A stretch of 64,000 nucleotides of DNA. It comes from Torymus aiolomorphi. Lineage: Eukaryota > Arthropoda > Insecta > Hymenoptera > Torymidae. The notes under the pieces were generated by a model that saw nothing but the letters and a program-made list of their open reading frames with translations, was not told the origin of the DNA and ran no database searches. This document shows, in pieces, positions 10,737-23,700 of this stretch. Both the position numbers and the translations under genes were made by a program. The stretch covers positions 119,338,810 through 119,402,809 of the forward strand of contig CM070876.1 in NCBI GenBank assembly GCA_036365515.1, read 5' to 3'. The stretch's first letter is position 1, and every line of letters begins with the position of its first letter.

Positions 10737-12853
10737 AATAAAGGAGAAGAAACAGCTTTAAAATAGGAAAATAGAAAGACGGATTTATTAAAGCTTAAAT
10801 CTACAGTAGGTTCTATTTGGCGCTTCACCGGGCCACGCGCGAGGTGCTCACAACGTACAGCGGTAGAGCATGACAGCAGCGCATCACTAGTTGCTACTCG
10901 ACTTATATACTCACGCACACACTAGGGAGGGGAGACTTGCATGTGTGCGTTCGGACTCTTATATGCGCGCTTTCGACACAGTCGCGCGCTCACACATAGC
11001 TTCGTACTGTTTCAGATTCATTTTCAGATTCATCTTGAAAACAGAGCGTAAGTCGACTTCAAATTCGGTCGTTAGCGTTCTTACTGTTATTCAATCTCTA
11101 CTATGCAATAATCTTCCTGTATCAAATGAAATAAGTGTCTGATCTATTTAGTTCAAACAGTTTATTTTAAGTCTGAACTACAACAATTAAAGAAGACTTC
11201 TTCAAGAAACTTCTTCAAGAAACAATAAGAGAATTCTGCATTTTAAAAGTATTCACTTCAACCTTGGGATCATTTCATTCGCAGGAAAGTTTGAAAGCTT
11301 ACGGACAGTGAAAAAACTTATCTAATCGATAACTATGGTTGTGGACCATATAAAAGGCCCACACAAAGTTCTAAGTTAAGGTAAATATACCTCCTTTTAT
11401 GTATAAAAAGTGGGAAATAATTGGTTTACATTTATGTATTAAAATATGACTTTCTTTATTTCAGAGAAAAAATGTGTCTAGCCCCCTTAAGCTAAGTATA
11501 ACCACCTGTAGCTTACTCAAAAACTTAAGAAACTCGTAAAATGGCAGCCGTTTGAACATGACCTTGAAAAATAAAATCTCAAAGTTAGGATTTTGTAAAA
11601 ACATTTTAACATTGCCAACCGGATGCAATTTTAGTGCAATCGAAAAATGAAAAAATACTTGTCGAATCATTTTTAGAGAAGAACAGCAATACTTTGATTC
11701 CAAAATGATCGGTGAGGTAGGCATACTTTGGCTGTTCGATTTGAGCTGGATTCGGTCATATGAATGTGTGACTTTATTCAAAATTATTATCTAAATCTAA
11801 ATCAAATACAAATAAACCAATAGATAAAATAGTATTGAATGAAAGAAGATAACTGGTAATGCTTAAGGTTGTACGGGCTGTAAGATGAAAATAGTGACAA
11901 GTTGTTCAAAATTGATAGTCATTAAATTTATAAATATAAAGAGCTGTCCAAATTTCAGAAGCTCGACGAGAATGGTTACGGAATTATTGCAATTTGAATT
12001 TAACATTAGCCTTATGGGAATTCGCCAAATTAGCACTAAATTAAAAAAAATAAAAACAATTATGTAATCGTCAATGTATGTTAGATAAACAAGTTCCATT
12101 TTTAAAATGTCCACTTCGAGAATACTTTCTGAAATATAACATAAAAATTGTGAAATAAGACGTACAGTCATATGAAAAAGTGAAAAAAATGAGCCTTAAA
12201 ATGTTCTAAAATCGATGCAAAATTTTCTTTCTAAAAAGCATTTTACATACTTGTTTACTCTTAGTACTGCAGAATATTACTGTTATTGACGAATTATATG
12301 ATCAAAATATTTGTCATAAATTTTTAATGAGACCTTACGGCCAATACAACCTTAAATTTTATTTTCTTGATCGGAGTTGGAGCTTCGATATCTATCAGCT
12401 AAGTATAAACATTTTCCATACTATATTATATTGTTATTCGTAAGAATTTTGATTCTTTGTGATTGTATTTTAGCTCAAGGAAAAGGGCAATAGCTTTTAA
12501 ACTGGGGAGCTACATATACAGAGAAGGATAGAAATTGCGGCTGAGGATATTGCTTATATTAAGATTGGGTAACCTAATTATCAATGCCGGATTCAATCAT
12601 GGATCGATAAAATGATCTTCTCATGTTGTTGTAATCTCAAGATATCTGTGTGAATTATTAGTTACACTTATTTATCAGTTGAATTTGAAAAGGTTACGAA
12701 GGTGCACAATTGTAAAAAAAATAAGAATAAAATCTGAGTGTATTCAATAAAAAGGAAGATTTAAAAATTATTTTTATAAAGTGAATAATATTGATAACAA
12801 CAGTGCATCAATGACCAGTACTAGTGAATCTGTTACTGAATAAACAGTAATTC
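10737..12853. other. Non-coding; possible old LTR-like GC patch at 10.74-11.0 kb
   Basis: A GC-richer patch at 10800-11000 follows a TTTATTAAAG stretch and resembles LTR sequence in texture, but no partner or terminus was found. The remainder is AT-rich with no supported gene. Confidence 0.35.
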
Positions 12854-12855
12854 TA

Positions 12856-13937
12856 GGGTAGTTGTCCCGATTAGTGTGGGTTTAAGGAAGCTTCCCGGTT
12901 TGTCGCGATTTACTAAATTCATTTAGTCATGCATGAATGTGCAAACAATATATGTTGATAATTTAATTTTTAACGTAAATACAGAAATTTTTTCTCTATA
13001 AGATATCAAGCCTATCTAAAGTTATACTAAAAGTAAAAAAATCATTTTGCCTACATTTTTGTGCCCTAGGAGACGGCGATGAACTCAATTGTGTACCCCC
13101 GATTAATGTGCTTGTACAGGTCTGTGTGCCCCTGATTAGTGTGCTTTATCATTATAAGAAATATCATTTTCAATATAATTAAACGGATAAATATGCAAAT
13201 AATGATAATAAATTAGCGTTTCACGTATTTATTACCAAAATATTCATTTATCGATGCTGAAATTTGAAAGTTCGTCGATGTATTTTGCATCGTCTTCTCC
13301 TTGTGCAATTTTCTTCTTTTTGACGTTCATTTTGCATTCATTTCGAAAATCTATTGCCAGTAAAAGTATAACTTAATAAAAAAAAATAAGTTTGCAACTT
13401 CTGGACGCATATCTGGACAAGTTTTTTGACGCAAAAACGTAGTTTGTACAACCACATATGAGTGACGTATAACCTAACAAAGGTTTTGTTTACGCTCTAT
13501 TGGCACAGACCAATATGTACAAATACTGATTTCGTGCTGTATTAGTGGACAAAGTTATTTAAAATATGAAAAATATCTTTAAATCTTTTTATAAATGTTT
13601 ATTGTGTAAGTTAAAGTTGTTTTAGTTGCACTTTTTATATTTCAAATTACTATTATACATTATTTTTTCGTACAATAAAGATTGTCGTTTCTTGTCACCT
13701 TCGAGTAAGAAAACTTAATTAATCTTTTCAAATCAAATGTTGTACTTTTTAAAGCATTATTGCAGTCTTATTACTCGCTAAAAAAAAAATTGACACTTAA
13801 ATCTTATGAAAGCTACACAGTCTAATTATTTGGAAAAAAAATTATTTCAATGCTATTTTCGTATCTGCTTATTTGTATATCGCGTTTAAATAACAGCACA
13901 TAAATATTAACGGGCACACAAATTGGAACAAGTACCT
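12856..13937. mobile_element. Non-autonomous TIR element, TA target site
   Basis: The left end GGGTAGTTGTCCCGATTAG and the reverse complement of the right end (AGGTACTTGTTCCAATTTG) are imperfect inverted repeats, and TA flanks both ends (12854-12855, 13938-13939). Internal GATTAGTGTG motifs recur. No transposase frame. A Tc1/mariner-type MITE is the best reading. The paralogue at 31.08 kb lacks this block. Confidence 0.45.
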
Positions 13938-14029
13938 TATATGTGAATATGAGTAGTGAAGAGATTTTTCAATGCAGCCTCACGTCAAATTACAAAATAC
14001 TGCATTATTTTCTTACTGTGTGATATTGC

Positions 14030-15520
14030 TTCCTCCTAGAGGAAGCTTTGTAATAGTAAATTTTTAAGTTGTTGCAAAAACATGTTATAATTGTGTTCTG
14101 AGGTGTTAGGAATCAAAATACATGGTTTTTGAAAAATGTCTGTATGGATGTATGTGTGTGTGTGTGTGTGTGTGGGTGTGTGTGTGTGTGTGTATACGCC
14201 TGGATCTCAGCTTCTACTCGGTCGATTTTGACTGGACAGGTCTCATTTTTTTTGTTTTTTTTTTTTGCATGATGGCGGGTCAAAAATCCGCTTTTTGATT
14301 GGGGCGATGCGTTTTTGTTTTTTTTCAAATTTTCGATTTTCTCAAAATTGTTTTTTGATTTTTTTTAATGATAGGATCGAGTTATTCGAATCTGATGGGT
14401 AGCGTTCGAAAGAGAATTAAAATACCTATATTTTCTAAAAAAAAAAGTTTCTAGCTATCACGGTTCTTTTGTTATTAACAAAAACGCGTCTTTTTTTTTG
14501 AAGCTTATAATTCCTAAACTTAACGGTCAATTTTTTTGAGAAAAATCATGATAATACAGAATATAAATAGCTATAATCTGTTAAAATTTGAATAAATTCT
14601 GTAGGCTAGATTTTGAGTAAAAAATTGAAAAATGAAAAAAATCAGTTTTGTATGTCCAACGATTGCAACAGTAAAATTGACTTAATGGCTTCAAAATTCC
14701 TTTTAGAGGTAGATTTTTTATAGTTCTTGGTTGAGTTCTTTGGGCAAAATGATTGGTCAAAATATTTTGACATTTTTTTAAAATCGTAATTTCTCGAGAA
14801 CGGCTCTATGGTATCTAAATGGGGTGGGTGGCATTCGAAAGGGAATTAAAATACCTATATTTTCTAAAAAAAATTAATTTTCTATCTATCACGGTTCTTT
14901 AGTTATCATCAAAAACAAAAACGTGTTTTTTTTTTAAAACTCATAACTCCAATGATGTTATCATCAGTATTTTTTTAATTTTTAAAAAACCAACCAACAA
15001 AATGAATTAAAATGTTTAAAAATTATATCTATTATAATCTATTATAATTATGAATTATGCATCATGAATGCATTATATTCTGCATTATTATAATTTATTT
15101 GTGAGTTATGAACTTTTTTAAAAAAACACGTTTTGATTAATAACAAAAGAACAATGATAGCTATTAATTTTTTTTTTTCTTAAAAAATATGAATTATGAA
15201 ATATAAAAAAAAACACGTGTTTGTTAATAACAAAACAACCGTGATAGCTATTTGTTTTATTATAAAATATAAATATTTTACTTCTATTTCAAATGATAAC
15301 TTTATTTATCAGTTTAAAATTTATATAAATTTGATATAAATAAATAATAAATAAATAAATTTTAAAATTAACAATTTTTAATATTCAGAAATGAATTTAA
15401 TTATAATTATGCAATACATTTTTTAAAAAATTATATATTTTTTTATTAAAAATTAATTAAAGGAATCAACAAATTACGGTTGAGGAAGCTATGGGCCAAT
15501 GAATTGGCAGCGGTTTTCTA
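14030..15520. repeat. Dispersed repeat with internal (TG)n, about 1.5 kb
   Basis: It begins with a small hairpin (CTTCCTCCTAGAGGAAGC). It continues through GAAAAATGTCTGTATGGATG, a (TG)n tract (14153-14193) and ATCTCAGCTTCTACTCGGTC, and ends near GAATTGGCAGCGGTTTT. A reverse-complement copy lies at 37757-38460 and partial copies at 30.0-30.2 kb, 33.8 kb and 34.5-34.7 kb. The microsatellite sits at the same internal position in each. No coding capacity. Confidence 0.65.
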
Positions 15521-15568
15521 TAGGCTTTTAAGAAAATCCGATACTTCTGATCATTTGATAATGTTTAA

Positions 15569-15958
15569 AGGTGGTGTAATGGTCCTACTTTACCACTAAC
15601 CCTGTTTTGTCGGCGGAACATGCCAAAATAATTAATATAAGTAAAAGGATAATGATTTGCGTCTTAAACAAATTCACTTGCCCTGCGTAATCCTCTAATA
15701 CATCGTTCTGCGAAGTTTTGAGACAAAAAAACGATGACACCTTTGTTTATTTTTGGAACGAAAATTAACCAAATTTCGTTCCAAAAATAAACAAAGGTGT
15801 CGTCGTTTTTCTCCCTCGAAACTTTGTAGAATGATGTATTACACCATTACGCAGGGCAACTGAATTTGTTCAAGGCGTAAATCATTATCCTTTTATTTAT
15901 ATAGATTACTTTTACATGTTCCGCCGATAAAACAGTGTTAGTATAGTGCGACACCCCC
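15569..15958. mobile_element. 390-bp foldback MITE with TTAA target duplication
   Basis: The two halves are reverse complements over about 190 bp with a centre near 15770 (TTTCGTTCC either side). TTAA flanks both ends (15565-15568 and 15959-15962). The paralogous segment at 31.24 kb has a single TTTAAA at this point and no insert, which confirms both boundaries and the TTAA duplication. TTAA duplication is typical of piggyBac-type (also Kolobok-type) elements. No ORF. Confidence 0.8.
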
Positions 15959-15962
15959 TTAA

Positions 15963-16593
15963 ATATTAATCATATGTGCAAAATTCGACAAGTGGTGGAA
16001 ATTAGTGGAAATGAATAAAATATCATGGATTTGTGGCATGAATTGATATTTTGTACATGTACTTCTATGAAAGTGCAATATGGATCATATTATAAGGTAA
16101 AATAAATAAATTACATATAAAGAAGAGAGTAAATAATCAAAATGAAAAAAGTAGCATGATAAGAAAGTTATCAGAAAATAGCTGTTAAAATAAGGTGATT
16201 AGGTGATTATATATGGATCCGGGGCTTATGAGAGACAACCGTGAAACACGGATTCTATATTTTTTATAATAAAATCATATATTATGCTGGATGAATTCCT
16301 AGACCCAAAAGTTACGCAATCTCTTTGTTTAATATAAAATGTAAGTAAGTACATAAATAAAAAGTGAACATGAGAACAATTTGCAAACACGCAGAAAGAA
16401 TCAAATGGACTTTCTCAAGATATTCTATGACTCAAGTTGTGTCATACTGGAACCACTTTTACTTAAATTTATAGCTTTTACATAGTCACTGTATCAGCAT
16501 ATTAAAATTTTAAATGAGGAAAGTCTATTTTTCTTAATTCCTGTTAGCAGATTATTCTGTATCTAATAATTTGTTTCTAATTATATTTCTTAT
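15963..16593. other. AT-rich, no gene
   Basis: Contains the tail of the segment paralogous to 31.3 kb, then featureless AT-rich sequence. Confidence 0.5.
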
Positions 16594-16965
16594 ACAGAGT
16601 TTCCGAAAAGTTCCGGGCGGTCGAATAACTTCGTCGGGAAAGAATTTTCGCTTAAAGCACTAAATAGGGAAGATGTAAGATTTTGAAAAAGCTATCAGGT
16701 CGAATGGCCATTTCTTGGGACCTACTAAACTTTTGGGCCTCGTGAGACCGAAGTTCAATTTTATAAATGAGAACCCATGTTTTTTATTCCAAATTCGTTT
16801 TCAGCATGAAATTTTACGTGCAGATAGGTATTATTCATGGCATACTTGGCCAGTTCTTGGGCCTTTTCGGCCTAATGTTTGTTTTTCCTATAAAAATGTG
16901 TTAATTTACGTGGGTAGTGGTTTTACAGCGTATTCTCATATTTTAGTCAAAACCGCTGCTAACTG
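16594..16965 (+). repeat. DNA-transposon-derived repeat, copy 1
   Basis: Starts at the end motif AAAAGTTCCGGGCGGTCGAA and runs through TAGGTATTATTCATGGCATA to TCATATTTTAGTCAAAA. The same sequence in reverse complement is present at 30575-30922, which ends ACTGACACCCTGTA. The end motif looks like a Tc/mariner-type terminus. The reading frame at 16715-17125 runs through this repeat and is not evidence of a gene. Confidence 0.6.
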
Positions 16966-17589
16966 CTTTTGCGGAACGCTTTCTCAAAGACATGAGCAAA
17001 AGTACATTTTTTTTTCTCATTATATATTTCAATATAAAATTGCTTTTTTTATGCAAACCCCATTTAGCATAATAATACATCATATTACTTACCTACTCGA
17101 GTATATGCTTAAACAAAATAACTAAATCTATTTATTTTATATTAAAATAATATTTTCTTGTTTTTTTTCGTATTCTTACCCTTAATCAATATGCTGTAGA
17201 ATTTACTGATTTTAATCGCATTTTAATATTAAAAACCGAAATTAAAATTTATTTTGAAATGAAAGAAGTTTAATTGCTCGAACTGAAAACTACATAGAGT
17301 TTTAATCTCTTATTTAATACTTTAATTAGTCATTTTTTTAATCCACTAAAATAAGAACTGTTGATAGTCAAATTTTTATCGCATTTATTTTCTATTTTTA
17401 TTATAAAAAAGTGTATAAAATAGTACATTACGTAAAGAGTGCGAAAAATTTGTGATTATAGACCAAGTCGGGTTTGTCAAAATTATGCTTTCAATTACAA
17501 TAAACTAATAAAACTTACAAATGAAATTTTTGTAATTTTCAAGATTTCTGTACTAATATTTCAACGGTATTCGAGATCATAAATTATAA
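16966..17589. other. AT-rich, no gene
   Basis: No conserved frame or structured repeat seen. Confidence 0.5.
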
Positions 17590-17674
17590 AAGTACGCGGC
17601 AGCATCGGAGATTGAACCAGAGCCGGCCGAACGGCCGACGACCATGCTAACCACTGTATTGATCGTACTACTTC
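17590..17674 (-). tRNA. tRNA-like sequence (tRNA pseudogene or SINE head)
   Basis: On the minus strand the segment reads with an A-box-like TGGTTAGCATGG and a B-box GGTTCAATCTC. A strong hairpin between them (GGCCGTTCGGCC) lies where an anticodon arm would be. The ends AGTACG and CGTACT pair like an acceptor stem. The T arm pairs poorly and no clean anticodon can be assigned, so a functional tRNA is unlikely. A tRNA-derived SINE promoter or decayed tRNA fits better. Confidence 0.4.
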
Positions 17675-17761
17675 AGGGCCTCTATGCTAGAATTATTACA
17701 CCAGAGAACAGGTAATACAGGTTTAGCGCATAATTTCATCACGTTCTGATATATATATATA

Positions 17762-20376
17762 CAAGGTGTCCCATTTTAATCGCCCCAGGCAAATATCTTG
17801 AAAAGTATGGGAGATGGAAAAAAACTTTAAATACAAAAGTTGTAGGGTGCAAAGGGGGTCAGCTAATGGTAAGAACGACTTTGACCTTGAACTCTATTTT
17901 CAAGGTTATTTCAAGGTCAAAGTGATTTTTTTGAATGAGGGCCCCTACTTTCGACCCCGGAAATGGAAAGAGCAGAAAATTTTACGTTCAGATATGTACC
18001 GTCATATGGTGTCAAAGTTGGCCCTCTACTACTGTCTAAAGACTACCCTCGACATTAGCATTACCCAATGTGCACCGCATGGAGGTTGCCGAAAGGATTT
18101 CGCACATCATTGGCCCTGAAAAGGGCCGATTGATTAACGGACTGTCATTTGAAGATCTAAGGCAGCAAATGCTCGATCAAGTGTCCGTTCTCTCTGAAAC
18201 ACATTTGCATCCTTCTTCGGAAGCTTGCTTGAACATTCCTCAATGTTTCCACTGAAATGGATTGGAAAGCTTCCACAATTCTTCCACTCATGTTCTCTAA
18301 GGTTGTTGGAGCATGTGCAAAAACTTTGCCTTTAACTACTCCCCACAAAAAAAAAGTCAAGAGGTGTGAGATCTGGGGATCTAGGCGGCCACTCGTGTAC
18401 TTGGCTGCCGATGCCAATCCAACGATTACGATACATATCATTGAGAAAATTCTTGACTGATCGAACGCGATGTGCAGGAGCTCCATCTTGATGAAACCAC
18501 GTATCCCGCCGTAAGATAAGTGGGATATCTTCTAATAGAGGAGGTAGCTGGTTTTGCAAAATATCCAAATACAATTGTCCATTCAAATTTTGATTGTAAA
18601 AGATAGGTCCGAGCACATGATCTCCAATTATACCTGCCCACACGTTTATTGACCAACGTCTCTGGATTCCATGATCTCGTTGCCAATGACGATTTTGTTC
18701 AGCGTAATAGTGGGCATTATGAAGATTGACACCACCGATATTATCAAATTTTGCTTCATCTGAGAATAACACTTGATCAAAAAAGAAAGGGTCCCTATGT
18801 ATCTGATTATTTGCCCATTGACAAAAATTTAAACGCCGTGCATAATCTCGATCCTCTAGTGTTTGTGTAAGGCGAACGTGGTAGGGGTGAAATTTAGATG
18901 TTTTCAACAGGCGATTTACTGTTGATTTGGGAACACCATGCATTCGTTGCAAATCTCGTGTTGAAATGTGGGGATTTTCAGCAATGATAGCTCGCACACC
19001 CAGCGCAATGTGCTGTTTCGTTCCAGTTTTGCGCCTCTTACGAACGATGGAGCCTTGTGCAGCTCGCGTTAATAATCTTTTGATGGCTTTCCTATCTGGG
19101 TGACGGGCATTGGGATATTTCTCGGCATAGCGTCTTTCTGCAGCCCTATAATTATCATGACATTACCAACAACTTTTATCATATTCACAATCTCCTGGGG
19201 CGTGTAATCAGCCATCTCAAAAAGGAACATGGTACCACAAAAGAAATTTGGTTTTCCACTTCAATTGTTTGTATAAAAAGAAATTAAGAAGGCAATTTTC
19301 GGAAATGAGCGAAAAAGTTATTTATTCTAATAAACACATGAAATCATTACCGTATGCTATTCAATAATAAGAAATCAAAAGGTTTTCTTTATTTGTACTG
19401 TGCACAGTGACACCACTAAAAATAACTAACTCTACCTATTTTCGAGTGTAGTATTGTTATTACTCTTTAAAAAAAATGAAAATATTCTCAAATTGACCAA
19501 ACTAAAAAATTCGAATATTTATAATTGACTCATAACAAAACCATTAAATCATCGCCTCATAACTACCTTAAAGTAATCGGTCACTCGTACTTAAAAAATA
19601 TCATTTGACGTAGCCGTACATTTCAATAGTGCCAACCTAACCAAGAAAGAACAAGAAGAAAAGTACCTTTTCATGCCGAAAATTAATCCCAAAAATCCTT
19701 CAGAGTTACGCTGACAAAAGTAAGAACACATCAGATTACAAAAATTAATTTGACCCCAATTGACCTCAAGCACGATTTGACCCTTAATTGACCCCAGAGG
19801 GCCAACTTTGACACCATATGACGGTACATATCTGAACGTAAAATTTTCTTCTCTTTCCATTTCCGAGGTCAAAAATAAGGGGATTTTAAAAAAAATCGAC
19901 TTGACCTTAAATTAACCTTCCAGATCACGGTTAAAGTCAAGGTCGAGGTCAAGGTCATATTCGGACGTAAATTCTTCCGCTCTTTCCATTTCCAGGGTCA
20001 AAAATAAGGGGTTCCATTTTATAAAATCAACTTACCTTAAAATGACCTTGAACGTCAAGGTCAATTTTGTCCTTCCTAGAGGTATTCCCAGGTCGACCTC
20101 ATTAAATTAGCTGGTTGACCTTGAAATCCCAACATATCAGACCTTTCTGAACGTAAAATTTTCTGATCTTTCCATTTCCGGAGTCGAAAGTAGGGATTCT
20201 CATTTAAAAAAATCACTTTGACCTTGAAATAACCTTGAAAATAGAGTTCAAGGTCAAAGTCGTTGTTACCATTAGCTGACCCCCTTTGCACCCTACAACT
20301 TTTGTTTTTAAAGTTTTTTTCCATCTCTCATACTTTTCAAGATATTTGCCTGGGGCGATTAAAATGGGACACCTTG
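17762..20376 (-). mobile_element. Tc1/mariner-superfamily element (DUF4817 type) with long TIRs
   Basis: The ends CAAGGTGTCCCATTTTAATC are inverted copies. The inverted repeat continues for about 230 bp (17762-17990 against 20150-20376), and TA flanks both ends inside TA-rich DNA. The element encodes a transposase on the minus strand. Both TIRs, and the non-coding 19.7-20.3 kb part, carry many TCAAGGTCA motifs in both orientations. Confidence 0.8.
18157..19215 (-). pseudogene. Tc/mariner-like transposase with DUF4817-type N-terminus
   Basis: ATG at 19215 begins MADYTPQEIVNMI, the helix-turn-helix (DUF4817-like) start. A frameshift near 19160 breaks it. The main block at 18332-18997 has a second HTH (STRDLQRMHGVPKSTVNRLL) and the DDE/D catalytic motifs SDEAKFDN, WFHQDGAPAH and WPPRSPDLTPLDFFF. 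A second frameshift near 18340 precedes the C-terminal part, which ends at 18157. All three acidic motif regions are recognisable, so decay is recent or mild. The gene lies inside TIRs at 17762-20376, and inactivity rests on the two frameshifts. Confidence 0.8.
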
Positions 20377-21290
<914 letters not shown>

Positions 21291-21714
21291 AAAAAATTCT
21301 TTTCTTTTTTTAAATTTGTTAGATATGCTTGAATTAAATTATGGAATATATTTATATATAACAAAAGAATACATTATTTATGTTGTTCATATAGCTTAAT
21401 TTTTCTTTAAAAAATAAATTTATATTATTTGTTTAAAATTTTTGTTCAAGTATAATGAATAATAATTATAACAATTTAGATCAAATAAATATGGAAAGTT
21501 AGTATTTAACTTTTAATTATATACAAAAATTGATTATTTAAAAAAAATAAAATAATATGATTTAAAATTAATCTTATAATTATAGTTGAAGATTGTATTT
21601 TATATGAAGAAAATATTTAAGTATAATAGTACCTCAGTGGTGGTGTGGAAACCTGTTAAATATAGTAAATAAAAGGACTCTAAAAACTGACTACGCAAGA
21701 TATCTATGATGGAT
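21291..21714. other. AT-rich, no gene
   Basis: No conserved frame. A short Asn-rich open stretch at about 21454-21500 is not supported. Confidence 0.5.
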
Positions 21715-21925
21715 TACATGTAAAGGGACAAGTGGAGGGGTAGGTGGAATGGGGCGCGGAGGGGGATGGAGGGGGAGTGGAGGGGGTGAAGGGGGGTGGA
21801 GGGGCAGACACCCTTCAAAATAAAGTAAAATTTGAAAAAATTTCACCTAAAAAGTGGAGGGGAAGTGGAGGGGGTAGAGGGGAAGTGGAGTGGGTGGAGG
21901 GGGGGTGGGGGTAGGTGCCCATTTT
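21715..21925 (+). repeat. G-rich minisatellite (GTGGAGGGG-like)
   Basis: Many irregular copies of GGAGGGGG(A/T)G, split by an AT-rich spacer around 21810-21855. Runs of four or more G at short spacing on the plus strand make intramolecular G-quadruplexes plausible. Confidence 0.65.
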
Positions 21926-22457
21926 GAGCCGTACAACTATATAATATAGAAAAATATATATCCAATCAAATCAACGGAAAAAATTATTTTCAATTTTAAC
22001 ATACTATACTTTATTTTTTTTAGGCGACTTAATAATATCCCATTAGGCTTACAAAAATATGTATTGGTAGATAACTTCAAGACCTTTCAGAAAATGGGCC
22101 TACTTCCAATAGATATCTAAACCCAGCTAAGAAAAAAATTATTTTCGATTTTTCCATATTTTTATTTTTTACTTTTTAAATACTTAGTGTTATCCGATGA
22201 AGTATATAATTGAACTTGCACAACTTCAAAATAAGTTTCATACACCTGCCAAGGGTAAACTTGATATCTCTGGCCAGTTTCGAGTTACACTGCACATAAA
22301 TTTATAACATACACCGCACACGCACGCACGCACGTACGCCTGTGTCGAATTGCTAGTCTTGCATCAGGCGCCTCCCCAGGCGGCGAATTGGGAAGGCTCA
22401 TCAGATATGAAGGGTACCGGGGAACTTTTTTTATTTAAAAAACTCAAAACACAAAGT
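21926..22457. other. AT-rich, short CACG microsatellite, no gene
   Basis: ACGC repeats at about 22318-22340; otherwise featureless until the mariner C-terminus. Confidence 0.5.
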
Positions 22458-23474
22458 TTAATCAATATAGGCACCGTCGGCTTCTACTACCCTTTGCCAG
22501 CGCCTAAGCAGCTGATGTATTCCGTCGCGGAAAAAGCTTCATCTTTTGACTTTATGAAATCATCAACCATTTTTCGGACTTCATCTTCATCCTGAAAATG
22601 CTGTTCTGCTAAGCTGTTTTGTAATGAGCAAAAAAGGTAGTAATCGCATGGTGTAATATCAGAAGAATACGCTGGATACGGTTAAATTTCCCATTGTAAT
22701 TTTTCTATGGTTTGACGGACCGTGGAACTTCTGTGTGGCCTAGCGTTATCATGCTGAAAAATTACTGGTCTTCGTCCATGCCCAGAATACGGCCTCTTTT
22801 CTTGGATTTATTTCGCTAAACGGTTTAACTGAGAAGAGTATGGTTCACCAGTAACAGTTACTCCGGATTTGAGAAGCTTGTAATATAGCACGTCCCACCA
22901 AATACAAAGCAGCAATTTTTTTCTGAAGATGTTGCGTTTTGGTGGGGATGTTGTGGTCTGTCCTGGATCTACCCAATGTTTTTGACGTTTAGGATTCTCG
23001 TAATAGATCCACTTTTCATCACCAGTCACTAATTTCCACAGAAAGCTCTTCTTTCTTTTGTCTTGAAAGCAATGAGAGACACATCTCGACTCGCCTTTCA
23101 CGTTGCTCCTCGGTCAATTCATGAAGTACCCATTTCCACATTTTAAAATTTTTCCCAACTCACATAATCTCTCAGAAATATCTTGTTGACTAACACCTAA
23201 TTTTTCAGCGAGCTGATGTTGCGTTTGTGCCGAGTCTTCATCCAGTAGCTCCTGCAATTTCTCATCACTCATCTTTTGAGGCTTACCACAGCGTAGTTTG
23301 TCGCTCGTGAAAATCTCCGTCTTTAAATTTTCGAAACCATCTGCGACATGTACTCTCATCAATAACTTTTTCTCCATAAGTAGCACCGACCGATTTATGA
23401 GCTTCAGCGGCAGTTTTACCTTGATGAAATTCGTAAAGTAAGCAATGTCGGATGTGCATGGTATCTACTTCCAT
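22458..23474 (-). pseudogene. mariner transposase, heavily decayed
   Basis: N-terminal piece from ATG 23474 (MEVDTMHIRHCLLYEFHQGK, first HTH, CRRWFRKFKDGDF). A second HTH region follows at 23114-23386 (QHQLAEKLGVSQQDISERL) in another frame, then catalytic-domain sequence at 22808-23101 (TGDEKWIYYENPKR with the first Asp, CIWWDVLYYKLL, TVTGEPYSSQL). The rest is readable only in fragments ending RWQRVVEADGAYID near 22460. The second and third catalytic motifs lie in degraded sequence. It is a different subfamily from the mariner at 56.7 kb. Confidence 0.8.
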
Positions 23475-23700
23475 GTTTATTTATATTAAAGACAGAATTA
23501 TATTCGCAATGAATACTTGCATACGCAGTCTATTTGAAGAATAGGATCTGCAGTATATATTAGCATAAAGATATGAAACCAGTAAACATCTGTTCTCAAG
23601 ACAGCGCCATCTCTTACAAACGGGTAGAACTTTTTTGTACACCTAATAAAATACCCGGGGTGGACCAAAACTAGGTAGGGGAAGACACCCCGAATAATAA
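23475..23700. other. Spacer between mariner and LINE
   Basis: No supported gene. Confidence 0.4.

Larger units (their letters stand above)
12740..16080. repeat. Occupied paralogue of the 30.96-31.36 kb segment
   Basis: Pieces of this interval match 30.96-31.36 kb in the same order. These are TTTTTATAAAGTGAATA and AGTGCATCAATG near 12775, ATACTGCATTATTTTCTTA near 14000, GATACTTCTGATCATTTGATA near 15540, and TTTGTGGCATGA near 16030. Here they are separated by three insertions (12856-13937, about 14030-15520, and 15569-15958) that the other copy lacks. Confidence 0.65.

Noticed and set aside
11461..12171. Minus-strand frames of about 100 codons
   Set aside because: AT-rich composition (Phe/Leu/Ile/Asn) expected by chance, with no conserved motif.
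14113..14328. Minus-strand frame with Thr-His run
   Set aside because: Runs through the (TG)n tract of the dispersed repeat.
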